Positions 24,116 through 35,914 of a stretch of DNA of 64,000 nucleotides are shown one piece after another. How positions within the stretch are numbered: the stretch's first letter is position 1; the number at the start of each line of letters is the position of its first letter. The notes below the pieces were generated by a model. That model was given only the letters and a program-made list of their open reading frames with translations. It searched no databases and had not been told where the DNA came from. This DNA is from Anagrus nilaparvatae (taxonomy: Eukaryota > Arthropoda > Insecta > Hymenoptera > Mymaridae): contig JAKSXM010000007.1 of assembly GCA_022575985.1 (NCBI GenBank), positions 50,002,501-50,066,500 of the forward strand, in the 5' to 3' direction. Both the position numbers and the translations under genes were made by a program.

Positions 24116-26791
24116 TTCGTGCGCGAGACACACGTCGACTCCATAAGAATTTTTGGCCCAAAATAACAAATTTTTAAATATCTTTGTTTGTTTTATAACT
24201 CAAATAAATTTTTCATAATTTTTATATATTTGTTTTTTATTACTTAAATATAAAAAATTTAATTTACCTCCGACAAAGCGTATCAGCTCTTATACACTTT
24301 AAAAATATTAACCCACATTCATAAGAGTTAATATTTTTAATTGATAGATAATATCTTTTACATATATAAAAACTTTAAAAATTACGTTTTTTGTATCATT
24401 GATTATACTTGACTGATTCTTTCAATGCCTGTGAGAATAGTATTTAATGTTTGCATCTCATAATGTATTTACCGACGATTTACTTGGCGAGAATTAAAAA
24501 ATATAGAACTTAGATAGGCTATTGAAATTAATTTTGGGTGAGTCTTAATAACATATTAATGAGATTTGAATAAAATCTAATGACTTTCTGCACACCTCTC
24601 AAGTTGTATAGGTAAATACAAAACTCGATAATATAAAATATTTTTCAATCTGTCAAAAATTAATAAATTAATAAAAATTTTTCATAGTATTGCAATATAA
24701 AATTACTTAAACTACAAGAAAAATTAATTCATTTTTAATTACTGTACAAAAACCAGGTCAATATTAAATTTTATAAAATCAATCATTAACTCAGAGTATA
24801 AACTTTAAATGAGTAATTATTGTATACTCAATGAAAATGCCTTAAAGCTAATTCCCATATATACTACCAGTTTGAAAACTATTATTTAACTTTTAGACCC
24901 TTAGGACGTATTTTTTTTATTCTTTGTACAGCTTCTTCTTCTTCCTATTTTCTGTAGTGTATTACACTTTTTTGTTTTAAAATGAGAAAATTATATAGAT
25001 TAGTCTTAGAAGGTAACCTCCTACACTAACTTTTTTGCTCTAATTTTACCAAACTGTTCATTTTCTTTTCTTTATCATTATTCTTCTACTTCTTCCTTCC
25101 TTTTTTTTGGCAAACACGAAAGTCAATTATAAAATCAGAGGAAGGAACCTGTTCTTTTATTTTTAGTTTTTTAATTTTTATTACACTGTGTGTATTTCTT
25201 TTTCGAACGTAAACTTTCAATTTCTTTGGTGCAATTATATACTATAAATTAAGAAGGAAATGTCGATTGTTTTTTTTGGAACCCAGTAATTATTATTAAT
25301 AATTTTTTTTATTTTTTGAAGTTCACTCATTATAATAAAATTTGTGACTTTTAAAGCGTAACTTCAAAAAATAAAGAGGTTATTAAATTCGTAACAATTA
25401 CGTGTGCAGTTAATTATTACTGAAAATTAATAATAATTTGTTATATTTTTGACAAAAAAAGAAATGATAACGGAATAACAAAGAAATTGCATTTTAATCA
25501 CTGTAATTTTCTTATTTTAATTATTTTACTTATGAAAACTTTTTTCTTAAAAATGACAATAACAAAAATTCAAGTATAAAAAGTTATTAATTAAGGCAAA
25601 CCAAATTATGTGCTGCATGAATCACTCTATGGTGAATATACTAATTTATGCCATTTTATGGAAGCAGTATTGATATTTAATAATCTAAGAAATTCTTTAT
25701 AGGTCTAGTCGTTTTAGTACTCCAGTTAAAATGCGATAATTAATATGAAATCGCCTTCTGATTCAAGAAAAGGTTTTTTAGGTCGCTAAATACTTACCCA
25801 AGGTAAAAATTCGCAGAAAATTAGAGGTAAAATTAGCCAAAACTATCCCTTTTTAAGACTTTTTTTAAAATATTTTGTAACTTCAGCTAAAATGGTCAAA
25901 CGAATTCCATTTTTCAAGAGTAATTAAAAAAATGTAGGGTTTAATTGATAATGTTTCAAATTTGGTAGATTGGGGCTAATTTTAGAGGGTAAAAACTATT
26001 CCCGAAATAAGAATAAATTGATAATATGTGTTAATAATTGATAAAATGTGTTAAGCAGTCTCTATAGGTCACACATTAAAATGTGCTACTTTTTTAACTT
26101 TATTTTTTGATTCAAGTATTTCTAAATGTTTTGGATTATATGTTATCTATTTTCTACCTTATTTATCTTTTCCAAATCTTTTCCTAGGGGGGCTGAAAAT
26201 GGGTGAAAACTATTCCTAAATGTTAAAATTGAATCAAAATTTTAAATATTAAAATAATAAATATTAAAATATTAAAATTTATTAAATAAATAAAATTAAA
26301 TAATAAATATTTAAATATTAAAATACTAAAATCTAATGAAAATTAATGTACTATTCTATTAATTCCAAAAAATTTAAATTTACTATATTCTGTTCAAATA
26401 CTTTTTAATTTAATCTGTTAGCTTAATAACTTCTATATAATGTAAGTTCTAAAAGCTTAAATAAAAAAAAAAAAAAAAAAAAAATCAAAATTTTTATTAA
26501 AATAATTAATTACTATTTCGCAAGTATTTTTATTACACAAAATACATGTCGAGATACATGTACTATAGTTATTAAAAAATTAAACGATAACTTACGATAA
26601 CTTACTATGTAGTTACGTAGCAATACGATTATAGAAAATTAAATGTATAAACTGGTGCAAAATAATATAATTTATAACATTTAAAATTCTTATACTTAGC
26701 TCTTAGGAATTAAATGATTTTTACAATTAGTATTTCTCGAGGTATTTCTGATTATCCATAGTTTCCATTATATCTTTCGAACAGACTTCTA
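24116..26791. other. AT-rich non-coding stretch
   Basis: A degraded block near 25740-26230 (…taaaactattccc…, ggggctaattttagaggg) resembles the interior words of the 23.3-kb foldback element and may be an old relative. A 24-base A-run lies near 26462-26484. No supported gene. Confidence 0.4.
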
Positions 26792-26829
26792 CCTCTCGTA
26801 AGTGAAATGTATTCCAAGTATTATATAAA
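26792..26829 (+). promoter_or_regulatory. PSE/TATA-like promoter site P5
   Basis: CTCGTAAGTGAAATGTATTC begins at 26795 and TATATAAA begins 27 bases later at 26822. The predicted start is near 26852 and the first T4 run at 26923, giving a possible RNA of about 70 nt. P6 lies 331 bp downstream on the same strand. Confidence 0.6.
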
Positions 26830-27125
26830 TAAAATAAAATCCTAGAACAATTTCGATATTTACAATGTTTATATTAATGAATATTACTGTGATCTAATTA
26901 AATTATATATAAATTTAAAAGATTTTAAAATTTAATTAATTATTAATTTACCTCAAAAGTTTTTTAAAGCTTGATAGTAATACTTTTCATACAATTGTAA
27001 ACTTCCTTTGTTATTTTATTATAATTTTTAATGTTATGGATGTATGTCGAATTTTTATATGTAACGCTAAAGTGTTTGTATATGAATTGAAGGTCTTGTT
27101 AAATGCATATTATAATTACAATTAA

Positions 27126-27160
27126 CTCGCAAATGAAATGCCTTTATAAACCTATATAAA
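27126..27160 (+). promoter_or_regulatory. PSE/TATA-like promoter site P6
   Basis: CTCGCAAATGAAATGCCTTT begins at 27126 and TATATAAA at 27153, offset 27. The predicted start is near 27183 and a T4 run lies at 27211. Confidence 0.6.
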
Positions 27161-28610
27161 TGAATAGAATATCTTGAATTTCATTAAAATAACATTAAAT
27201 TAACAATTTATTTTATTACCAAATATTTTACAATATTTAAATAACATACTGGATTCGAAGAATTAGAATTTCATCATACATTTTAATTATAAATGATCTT
27301 TTTAGATTAAGTTGTTCGATTTTTCCATTAATTTGTCGAATGCACATAATTGGATTAATTTGGCGCCTTTACAATATTATGCTGCTCAAAATTATTTCTA
27401 TATTATATTTTTATTTTTTTGACAAACTCACACATGAGCCAATATTTTGAGATAATTCGAGCAAATTTGATCATAGCAAACTTAATTCCCAGTCAATTTG
27501 AAAAATTGAAACCACTAAAACTGGAACAATAAGTGTCAAAATATAAAAAAAATTTGGTAGTCCATAGTTGGGTAGTCCAGGTTAAAAAGAAATTTTATTA
27601 TCAGATAGAAATCATAATAACACATAAATTCAGACAAAAAAAATTTTAGCAAAGAGTTTTGTGACAGAAAATTATTTTGCTGAATTTACATGTTGAATTT
27701 CATAGATTGAAAATACTAGTACAATTTTTTTTGTGTTTAATTTTTTGTGTTCAATAAAATTTGTGCTTAAAAAAATGTATTATAATTTTGGTATTCAATT
27801 TCGTTTAAAACATTTTGTGCTTTATAAGACTAAGCTTATCATGTTTGATCAAAGCAAAACCAATAATTCAGTCTCCAGTTATTTTGAAAAATTTGAAGCC
27901 AAACATAGTAACAGTTGCTCGACCGAAATAAAATTTAAAATAAAAACTTCTTTGTCTTTTTTGAACGTTAATCTGTACAAATTTATTAAACTTTTTGCGA
28001 AGTTTTTGAACTAGTTGTACGCATATGCAAACAATTTTGTAAGACTTTATTAGAAACAAATTCTTAAACGCTGGTATGATCATGTATATCACTTTGGTCT
28101 GGGTACTTGTGCTAATGCTTATTTTATTAAAAATACTTAATAGCAATATTAATTTAGATTTTTAAAGTGCAACATCAAAAATAATTTAAAAGAATACAAA
28201 AAGTGCAATAACCTCATCTAATCAACGCACAATTTTTTCAAAGGTTGCATCATCAAAAAAAAATACAAATTTTATCATTTTAAAATTGATTATTTTTTTT
28301 TAAATAAAATATAATAAATTTATCACGGATGCACCAAATTGCCCCAATCTTTCCTGTAAACATAAAAAATGTACGTATATCTTTTCATTATAAAAAAAAA
28401 AAGTACAAGTGCTTTTTTACAACAATAAAAAAAAATCATACATAAATCATTTACACTTAAATAGAAAATTTGTCAGATTAAATTTCATTAGTTAATTTAC
28501 ATAATAATTAATATCAGAGAAACTCATACAGTAGTAAATATCTATACAATTTCCAAAAAAAAAAAAATTTATCTCTTCTTACTCTTTTGACTAAATAAAT
28601 TTCTACATTC
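27161..28610. other. AT-rich non-coding stretch
   Basis: Overlapping short frames on both strands near 27733-28146 have no start context, domain or splice support, and I treat them as chance. Confidence 0.45.
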
Positions 28611-29862
28611 CCTTGTAGCGAAAGCGAACTTATTTTCTGGTCGTCAGACAGTTTCTGTCCATATTATCTGGTCAGATTCTGGGCCACCAGATTATGGGCA
28701 GAATCTGGGCATAATCGAGTACTTTTTCTGGTTACGGAATTGGTTTTCTGGTCGCCAGTCAGTTTCTGTCCATATTGTCTGGTCAGATTCTGGGCCGCCA
28801 GATTATGGGAAGAATCTGGGCATAATCCGAGTACTTTTTCTGGTCACGTAGTTGGTGGGAGATGGAGGGCCCAGAGATAGCCGGTGTTGCTAATATACGC
28901 ATGTGCGGTTTAACAGCAGCATCAAGCTGCATCTGCTACTGTGGCATCGGCCATATTATTTTATTTTAGTGTCTTGAAATTTACATAAGCAGCTTTTAAT
29001 TTTATTTTATTTTGATTTTTTATAATAATTTAAAAAATTACTTAAATATAGGGGAAATATTTAATTTTGATAATATTTTCAGTTATATTTATTAGAAGTA
29101 CAAGTAAGTATAATATTTATATAATTATAATTTTTTAATAATGTGCACGTGTTTGTACGTTTTGTTGCCATGTCAGTAAAGTTTTTACATGATCATAGAA
29201 AAACTTTTTCATTTTTTAGTTTGATTATGTTTTTTAATTATTTAATATAAAAATAATTTTAATTATAAGTTAGTAAGTGTAAAAAAAATTATTAATTTAA
29301 TATTTTTTAATTTATAGAAACAATATATCAAGAGGTTTAACAAAAAGTATTGTTCTGTTTTCGACTCAACTACACGTATTCTGTAACATGAAGTTTTTCA
29401 CTTGTCAGCAGTTACTAGTTTTTTCCTTGCATCGATGGTTTTAAAATAATTATCATTTAAATTTTTTGTATGTATAAAAAAATTAATAATAATAAAAGTT
29501 GAAATTAGATTCAAATTAGAGTTCTTTTTTGTTACTATTTATTATTATTATTATTATTATTATTAATAATATATAACATACTATACATTAATAATAATAA
29601 TAATAATCAAACATATGCCCAGAAATCGTAAGAGTTTCTACCCAGAAACCGAACAGAAATTGAAATATTTTCTGTTCAGAAACCTACCATATTCTGTCCA
29701 GAAACTGTAACAGATTCTGGTCAACAGAAACCGACTAGAAAACCAACTTAAAGCGTTTCATCTCCGTTCTTTTTCTGGCTAGTTGAACTAGGCATTTTCT
29801 GCCCGACAACCAGAAAATCTGCCTGGCTTATGTCCATAAAATGTTCGTTTTCGCTACAAGGG
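28611..29862. mobile_element. 1.25-kb non-autonomous DNA transposon with subterminal CAGAAA repeats
   Basis: The ends are ccttgtagcgaaagcgaac and its inverted match gttcgttttcgctacaagg. Inside the left end, a block of about 105 bp (tttctggtcg…agtttctgtccatatt…tctggtcagattctgggcc…) is tandemly duplicated at about 28637-28740 and 28747-28850. Inside the right end the mirrored words (cagaaa, ctgtccagaaac) recur about ten times. Such arrays of short subterminal motifs are typical transposase-binding regions. The 8-bp flanks ctacattc and ttatattc agree at six of eight bases, suggesting but not proving a hAT-like target duplication. A (TTA)n microsatellite lies at about 29539-29567. No transposase frame. 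Confidence 0.72.
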
Positions 29863-31214
29863 TTATATTCATTTTTTATTATTAAACGATCAATATTATT
29901 CATATATGCTACCATTTATAAAGGTTCTCTTTTTTCGACACCAATAATAGTAATAAATTTATATATAAAAAAAAAGGCTCAAATTCATGTAGCACATGTG
30001 TTTATTACACAATAACCTTAGATACAATAAAGGTGAATTTACTATTCTTTGAAAAAGATTTAAAACTCTGAGAAAATTTTGTTCAATTCTAAGAATAAGA
30101 GGGACCAATTCTTCATGCTCTTTTGTATTTCTTTTTTTTTTTTAATAAAAATCTATAGATCCCATAAAGATATTATATTTTGCAGAGAGAAGAACATTTA
30201 GGTTTATACCAGTTTTTCAAGGCCTAAATGGTCCCGTTTCTTTTTATTATAGAAAAAAAATAAGAGAGAATTGATGTTTTTTTATTTTTTATTTTTCAAG
30301 TTTTAGAAAAAAAAAATTATATTTATTGATCGAGATGTGACAGTTTTGCACACTGAAACCTTTTTATTTAAATGGATGTAAATATTCTACGTTTTATTTT
30401 TATTTTTTTAAAGGTCAAACTTTATTTTTATTTTTTATCCTTCGTTTATTAAGGTACCGTTATATTTTTTGGACACTCTTGTTTATACAAGAAACCAAAA
30501 ATAATTTTTAAAAAATATGTAATAATTATTAGATTTATGAGATACAAGCCAACAGTACTTTTTTTTATTATTCTTTGTTTCCTATAATATGCATTTATCA
30601 CTTTTTCTTTCATTCGAAACAAATTAAAAAAAAAAAATATTATTTAAAAAAAAAATGTTCATTATCTATCCAGAGATAAAAAAAATTTTTTTTTATAATA
30701 AATTTTTGTTATGATGAAATTTAAATTCAAACAGTAGCTAAAATATTATTGTTTAACTTTTTATGAGCTTTAACTTTAATAAAATAAAAAATATTTTTTT
30801 TTTTAACAAAGAGATCGAGTTACGAAATAAGATCCTTAAGGTTATAAAGTAAACTTATAATTATCATATATTTACACACTATTTCATCTCTCTTTTCACT
30901 TGTGCATCTTTTTTAACGCATAATAATAATAATAAACTATTTTTAAAGTTAATATATGATACGTCTGAAATATATACTTTAGAAATTTTTCTTATCTAAT
31001 TTTGCGAGTTTATTTATTTATTTTTATTTTTGCTACTAAATATAAAAATTCTCTTTTGAAACAAATTTTATAAAAATAATTATATTGAACGTAATTAATT
31101 AAGTGTTTATTTGATTATATAATTAAATGGCGTTACTACTTTAAATCTCGATAGATAATCAATCAATTAATATCTAGTAGTTTCAAAAATAAATTTTATT
31201 AAATAATACACTTA
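29863..31214. other. AT-rich non-coding stretch
   Basis: Homopolymer-rich sequence with no supported feature. Confidence 0.5.
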
Positions 31215-31539
31215 TTGAGTCCGACCCTTCCCTACTCCAAACAAAAAATGGAGCTGTGAAACGGCGATTTTTATAACTTTAGGTCCGGCTTGAATTGAAA
31301 ACATAAACAACATTAAACTATACTTTTTTTTTAATTTTTGAATTGTTAAAATAATTGTTAAAATACATGTTTTAAATAGTTATTTGTGGTTATTTTAATT
31401 ATAAAATGGTTTTTAATGTTAATTATTATATTTTATGCAAAATTTTTACTTATTTTCAATTCAAGCCGGACCTAAAGTTATAAAAATTGCCGTTTCACAG
31501 CTCCAATTTTCTTTTGAAGTGGGGAAGGGTCGGACTCAA
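31215..31539. mobile_element. TA-flanked MITE with TTGAGTCCGACC ends
   Basis: The left arm begins ttgagtccgacccttccc and contains gtgaaacggcgatttttata; the right arm mirrors both and ends ggactcaa. TA dinucleotides flank both ends (31213-31214, 31540-31541). Arms are about 90 bp and the middle is AT-rich. It sits 8 bp from M1 copy C. Confidence 0.75.
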
Positions 31540-31547
31540 TAGTACTA

Positions 31548-31882
31548 CACTGTAAAAAGTAACTTCCTTAGATTAACAAAAAAAATAAAATGTAAAAAAT
31601 TGTAAATTTACTAAATTTAGTATATTAACGAAGAATTCGAGAAATCTCAATTTTTTTTGTAAATTTTCAAAAAAAAATTGTAAATTATAACGCCTGTTAA
31701 ATTTTGGAAAATAAAAATAAAATAAAATAAAAAGATTATCAATTTTTCTTCCGAATTCATAAAAAAAATTGAGATTACTCGAATTTTCCGATAATACAAT
31801 AAATTTAGTAAATTTACAACTTTTTTCAAATATTTACTAATTTTTCGAAAATATTCTAATTTTTTAGTTAATTTTTATAGTG
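31548..31882. mobile_element. TA-flanked foldback MITE family M1, copy C
   Basis: It starts cactgtaaaaagtaac after a TA (31546-31547) and ends tttttatagtg before a TA (31883-31884). The interior is the same class of self-complementary A/T words as copies A and B, with an extra insert near 31690-31735. Confidence 0.7.
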
Positions 31883-31884
31883 TA

Positions 31885-33684
31885 GATATATTCGAAACCG
31901 CAGAAACAATATTATATTCTGAATATATAAACTAAATTTAAGTTCTTAATTTTAATTTACAAATATGTATACAAGGATATTATTTTAAACATTTCAAACA
32001 TTTAAACATTTGTAACATACAAAAAATATTATTTATCTGTCATTAATTACTTTGAAATTTGATGTAATCTTCAAAACCATGCATCAGAAGACATTACCAG
32101 TAAATAAAATTAACAATAATATACACATAATCATTTATAAGTAAGATCGGTTATAACATGGGGGTAGTATTCAGTTACATTTATACCATTGCAAAGTCAT
32201 TTCGCTTGCGAGTTTTACTTGCATGACTTTTTTTCTTTATGCATGTTTATTTCTTTTATTGATGAAAAAGCTCTATATTTTATCCCACTAAAAAGTTTAC
32301 TAATCAGTTTACCAAATATATTAAAATTTACTCGAAAATTTACAAATACGCATAAATAGAATTAAACAATTATAAATAAATGATCCACAAAAGGTTTATT
32401 CAATATAATCAAACATCGCCCATACAAAAAATAATGTAATCTACACCCTCTCAAATAATTATATGGCAGTACTTCAACGCAAAATAATAGAATACAATTT
32501 TAAAAAAATATTCGCAAACATTATAAAAGTAATCAAATTAATAAACAGGTCCATGCATGTTTACTACAACAAAAAAAAAATAAAAAAAGACCTGACCTAG
32601 GATATTTAAAAAATATTCGCAAGTCTCGCACAATTTTGCATCAGCATATAATCTTTCTTTCCATTGCCCATTTTTGTACATTATATAGCATGCATGCACA
32701 ATATTACAATACATGCATAAGATTCAATCGACGGTCGTCTCGGATTCATCAAGCGTACGCATTTGCAAAAGTACGCTGATCTTTGGCAAAAAAAAAACGC
32801 GACGCAATAGACTTATAATACAATATTTCTTTCTCTTCCTTTGTTTCTTTTCATTTTTTTTTTTATTTTCTTATAGCATGAATACACATATACATTTATA
32901 TGCTCGCCCTCAAGTATATTATTTTCTTCTCTCTAATACATACAAACATATGAAAGACCCCTAGTCGACTATATGCACCTGCGTGATGGAACAGGTTTAA
33001 GCAGGTCCAGCAGGAGTGGCAGGTAGAATCTTTCTCTCTTTTCTTTCTTCGTCTTTTTTTTCTTTTTTTTTCTTTTTATACGATTCGCGCTCTTATTTTT
33101 ATTGTAAAAAAAGGGCCTTCTTTTTTCTTGTGTATATTTTTTGCTTTGTTTATTTCTGCTTTTATACAATTTTTTCCTTATTTTGAAAGGTTTTATTTTT
33201 TAGTTTTCTTGACACGTGAAGAGAGTACGACTTTTCCAAAATTCTACAATAGCAAAAGCATAATAATATAACTGTTCATCAATTTATATTTTTTTACTTT
33301 TTTTTTTTTCGTAAATCCAATATTGCTAAAGCAACCTTGGAATATCCAAAGAATTGATTTGAGTTTATATTCAAGGGAAACTATATCGAACGCAAAAGCC
33401 AGTATTTGTAAGTATATCTTGATGTGTGCAGGTGTTTTCTTAACTTTAAGGACTTCTGCAAAAAAAAAAATAAAAAAAAATTTCCATGGGAATGGAACAT
33501 CTCTGTAGTGACCCTATTTATTTTGTATGTACTTTATTTATAAATATTACATGTGTGTATACGTGAAAAAATTGGAAATGTAATTCTCTACGATACAGTA
33601 TTAGGGATTCTGTTTTTTAAATAACTTTTTTTATGTAAAATGATATAGTTTCTTTAGCAATGTAATTTATAAAATTGTAAAATA
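31885..33684. other. Non-coding stretch around P7
   Basis: Near 32700-33010 base composition is more mixed and short frames appear on both strands, but none has a family match. A donor-like CAG/GTGCAT on the minus strand near 32979 is not enough to call an exon. Confidence 0.4.
32178..32213 (-). promoter_or_regulatory. PSE/TATA-like promoter site P7
   Basis: On the minus strand CTCGCAAGCGAAATGACTTT begins at 32212 and TATAAATG begins 27 bases later at 32185. The predicted start is near 32155 and the first T4 on that strand at about 32109, giving about 50 nt. Confidence 0.6.
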
Positions 33685-34029
33685 GGGTTGTTGCATGAAA
33701 AAAATTTTGAAATTCTATTTGGTTGGTTTTGTAGTTTATAAAAAAATATTAGACACGTATTTTTTAATTTTTTATTTAAACAATTTTTAACCAGTGAAAT
33801 AAAGAGTTAAATAAATTACGCGTGACGTCACAATCCAGATTCCCTATACTTTTAACATAGCGTTTCATGGACTGTGACGTCACGGTTCCCCCACTACTAG
33901 TATTTTAGCTACTTTAATTAATAATTACTCCGTCATTTTTAATTTTTTTGAAAAATAAAAAAATACGTGTCGAATATTTTTTTATATATTTTCAGAATAT
34001 CAAATAATCTCGATAGCGGTAGACAACCC
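33685..34029. mobile_element. TA-flanked foldback element with two CRE-like TGACGTCA sites
   Basis: The ends are gggttgt and acaaccc, flanked by TA (33683-33684, 34030-34031). Inner arms around 'agacacgtatttttt' and 'aaaaaatacgtgtcg' are inverted. At the centre, gtgacgtcacaatcca and tggactgtgacgtcac are mirrored, so the element carries two perfect TGACGTCA palindromes. Confidence 0.72.
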
Positions 34030-34270
34030 TATTATCAATTTTGTTTTGGATTGCAATGAATTTTTGTGAAATGAATATTTCAATACTTCACAAATTTAGA
34101 GTGCAAAACTTACGGTCGATCGAATAAGACGAATCGACAACGACCGTAAAATACACAAGTATAGTTCATGTAAACGAAGAAGTAAACTGAAACTAATAAT
34201 TTTAATAACTAATAATTTTTTGAATAAATATTGTATATAACTAAATTAATCTCCATATAATTTTTTTTTC

Positions 34271-34308
34271 TTTTTATATACTTTAAAAACCATTTCACTT
34301 GCGAGAAT
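34271..34308 (-). promoter_or_regulatory. PSE/TATA-like promoter site P8
   Basis: On the minus strand CTCGCAAGTGAAATGGTTTT begins at 34305 and TATAAAAAG begins 27 bases later at 34278. The first ten bases match the consensus exactly. The predicted start is near 34248; no early T-run follows. Confidence 0.6.
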
Positions 34309-34316
34309 ATATTGAT

Positions 34317-34703
34317 CAGTGTTTTTTTTAAGGAAATTTTAGAACTGCACAAATCACAAAAAGGGGAGGGGAAAGGGAAAAAAGAGGGGGAATACTAATT
34401 TTGCTTATTTATTTACAAAATATTATCTCTTTAAATTTTGAAAAAGTACCTCAAAAATTACTTTTTTATTGAACATGTAAATGGGTCAATATTTGTGAAG
34501 TGCATACAGTTTGGATTTTCGAGTCTCAGAATGTACTCCAAAGTATGTTTGGTCGAAAGTATATATATAAAAAAATAATTTTTCTTTGTATCAAAAATTA
34601 AAAAAATTTATATTTTAGGACTGCACAAACTAGGTTTTAGTACTGCACAAATTTTTTCAGAACTGCACTTTTTGTGTAGAACTGCACGTTAAAAAAATCA
34701 CTG
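34317..34703. mobile_element. Possible hAT-like MITE with CAGTG ends
   Basis: The left end cagtgttttttttaagg and the right end gttaaaaaaatcactg are imperfectly inverted. The 5' CAGTG is common in hAT elements. The word 'actgcac' recurs five times inside. The 8-bp flanks do not match, so the call is tentative. Confidence 0.4.
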
Positions 34704-35910
34704 TGATGTATTATTAAAAACATATTTATTGCATGGATCCATGGTTACAAGAACCGTATTTATAAAAAGAATAAAACAAAAGTTAAATAATTAAAATTTT
34801 TAGCAAATTTACGTTTTTACAGTAATTAAAAAAAAATCGAAATATATTATATAAAATTAATTAATTTCTTTAACAGATACCTGATATTTTTTTTCTAATA
34901 GATTAAAATATTCGAAAAAGTTAAAAATTTTCAAATATACACAGACAAATAAAACAGCATCAGCGTGGCCTTAAGAGCATATTCTCCCCTTCACTATTAT
35001 ATTTTTTCTATATTTACAAAAGATTCAGTAAAAAAAAAATTAGGGACATACATAAAAAAGATTAAAAAATTTTATGTGGCGACTAATACAAATCCGAAAG
35101 ATCACCAGACAGATATAATATTTTATTTTTGATTAATTTATATATAAATAAAAATATTTTTCGCTGTTGTAGTCAAATTTATAAAATTTAATTTTTGTAA
35201 TAAAATAAAATACATTGAATTATTTAATTTATTTAAGTTAAACGACGTCCAAATGTCTGTCGTATACTAAAATCTTTTTACTTAAATATTTTTTTTTTCA
35301 AAACCTGCAAGTAATTAAAAATAAATATAACATATGACATAAATTTAAAAAAATATTAATATTTTAATAATTGAATAATTTTTTTTTAAAAAGCAGCCCA
35401 AAAAAAAGGACCAACCAACCGTCTAAAACCATAAAATTAAAAATGTAAAAAAAAAACATACATCTTTCTTATATTCATCCAGCACAAACATATAGGCAAA
35501 AAAAAAAGAAAAAAACATTTAAATTGGCGTCTGTCTGTCTGGCCGACCGTCTATCGTTGCAGTATGTTTTAAATTTAATAATGATCGCATAATTAACAGA
35601 TTTTTCGATGCATTATAGTATACCATAGAAGCAAATGTAAGGAAAAGGGATAAAATCGATAGTCGTATAAATCAGAGGTAAAAAGAGGTCAAAATCTTCC
35701 AGCGTATAGTTTTGAAGGCGAAGGTCTAGAGCTCACGATCCACCTTGACCTTTTTCACCCCCACCTTAAGGGCAATGTAATAATATCAGGAAAGATGAGA
35801 TGTGCGCGGGCGCTAAAAAAACACATGATATACTATAAAAGAGAAAGAAAGAGTAATTTTTTTTTTTGTACTTACAACGTTAACGTTAAATCACGTGCTT
35901 TATCACTTTG
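34704..35910. other. AT-rich non-coding stretch
   Basis: A short GC-richer patch at about 35690-35815 has no recognisable content. Confidence 0.5.
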
Positions 35911-35914
35911 TATA

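Noticed and set aside
24451..24492. Minus-strand CTCGCCAAGTAAATCG near 24489
   Set aside because: Similar to the motif but with a shifted interior and ATTATGAG in place of TATA; probably chance or a dead copy.
27733..28146. Two overlapping frames of about 92 codons on opposite strands
   Set aside because: AT-driven composition, no recognised motif and mutual overlap; treated as chance.
32713..33169. Short frames of 66-83 codons on both strands
   Set aside because: Composition is dominated by F/K runs from poly-T/A; no domain, start context or consistent splice sites.
33323..33508. Frame of 61 codons with an internal GTAAGT donor-like site
   Set aside because: Begins with TTG and ends in a lysine run from poly-A; no homology. 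An exon of a non-coding RNA cannot be excluded.
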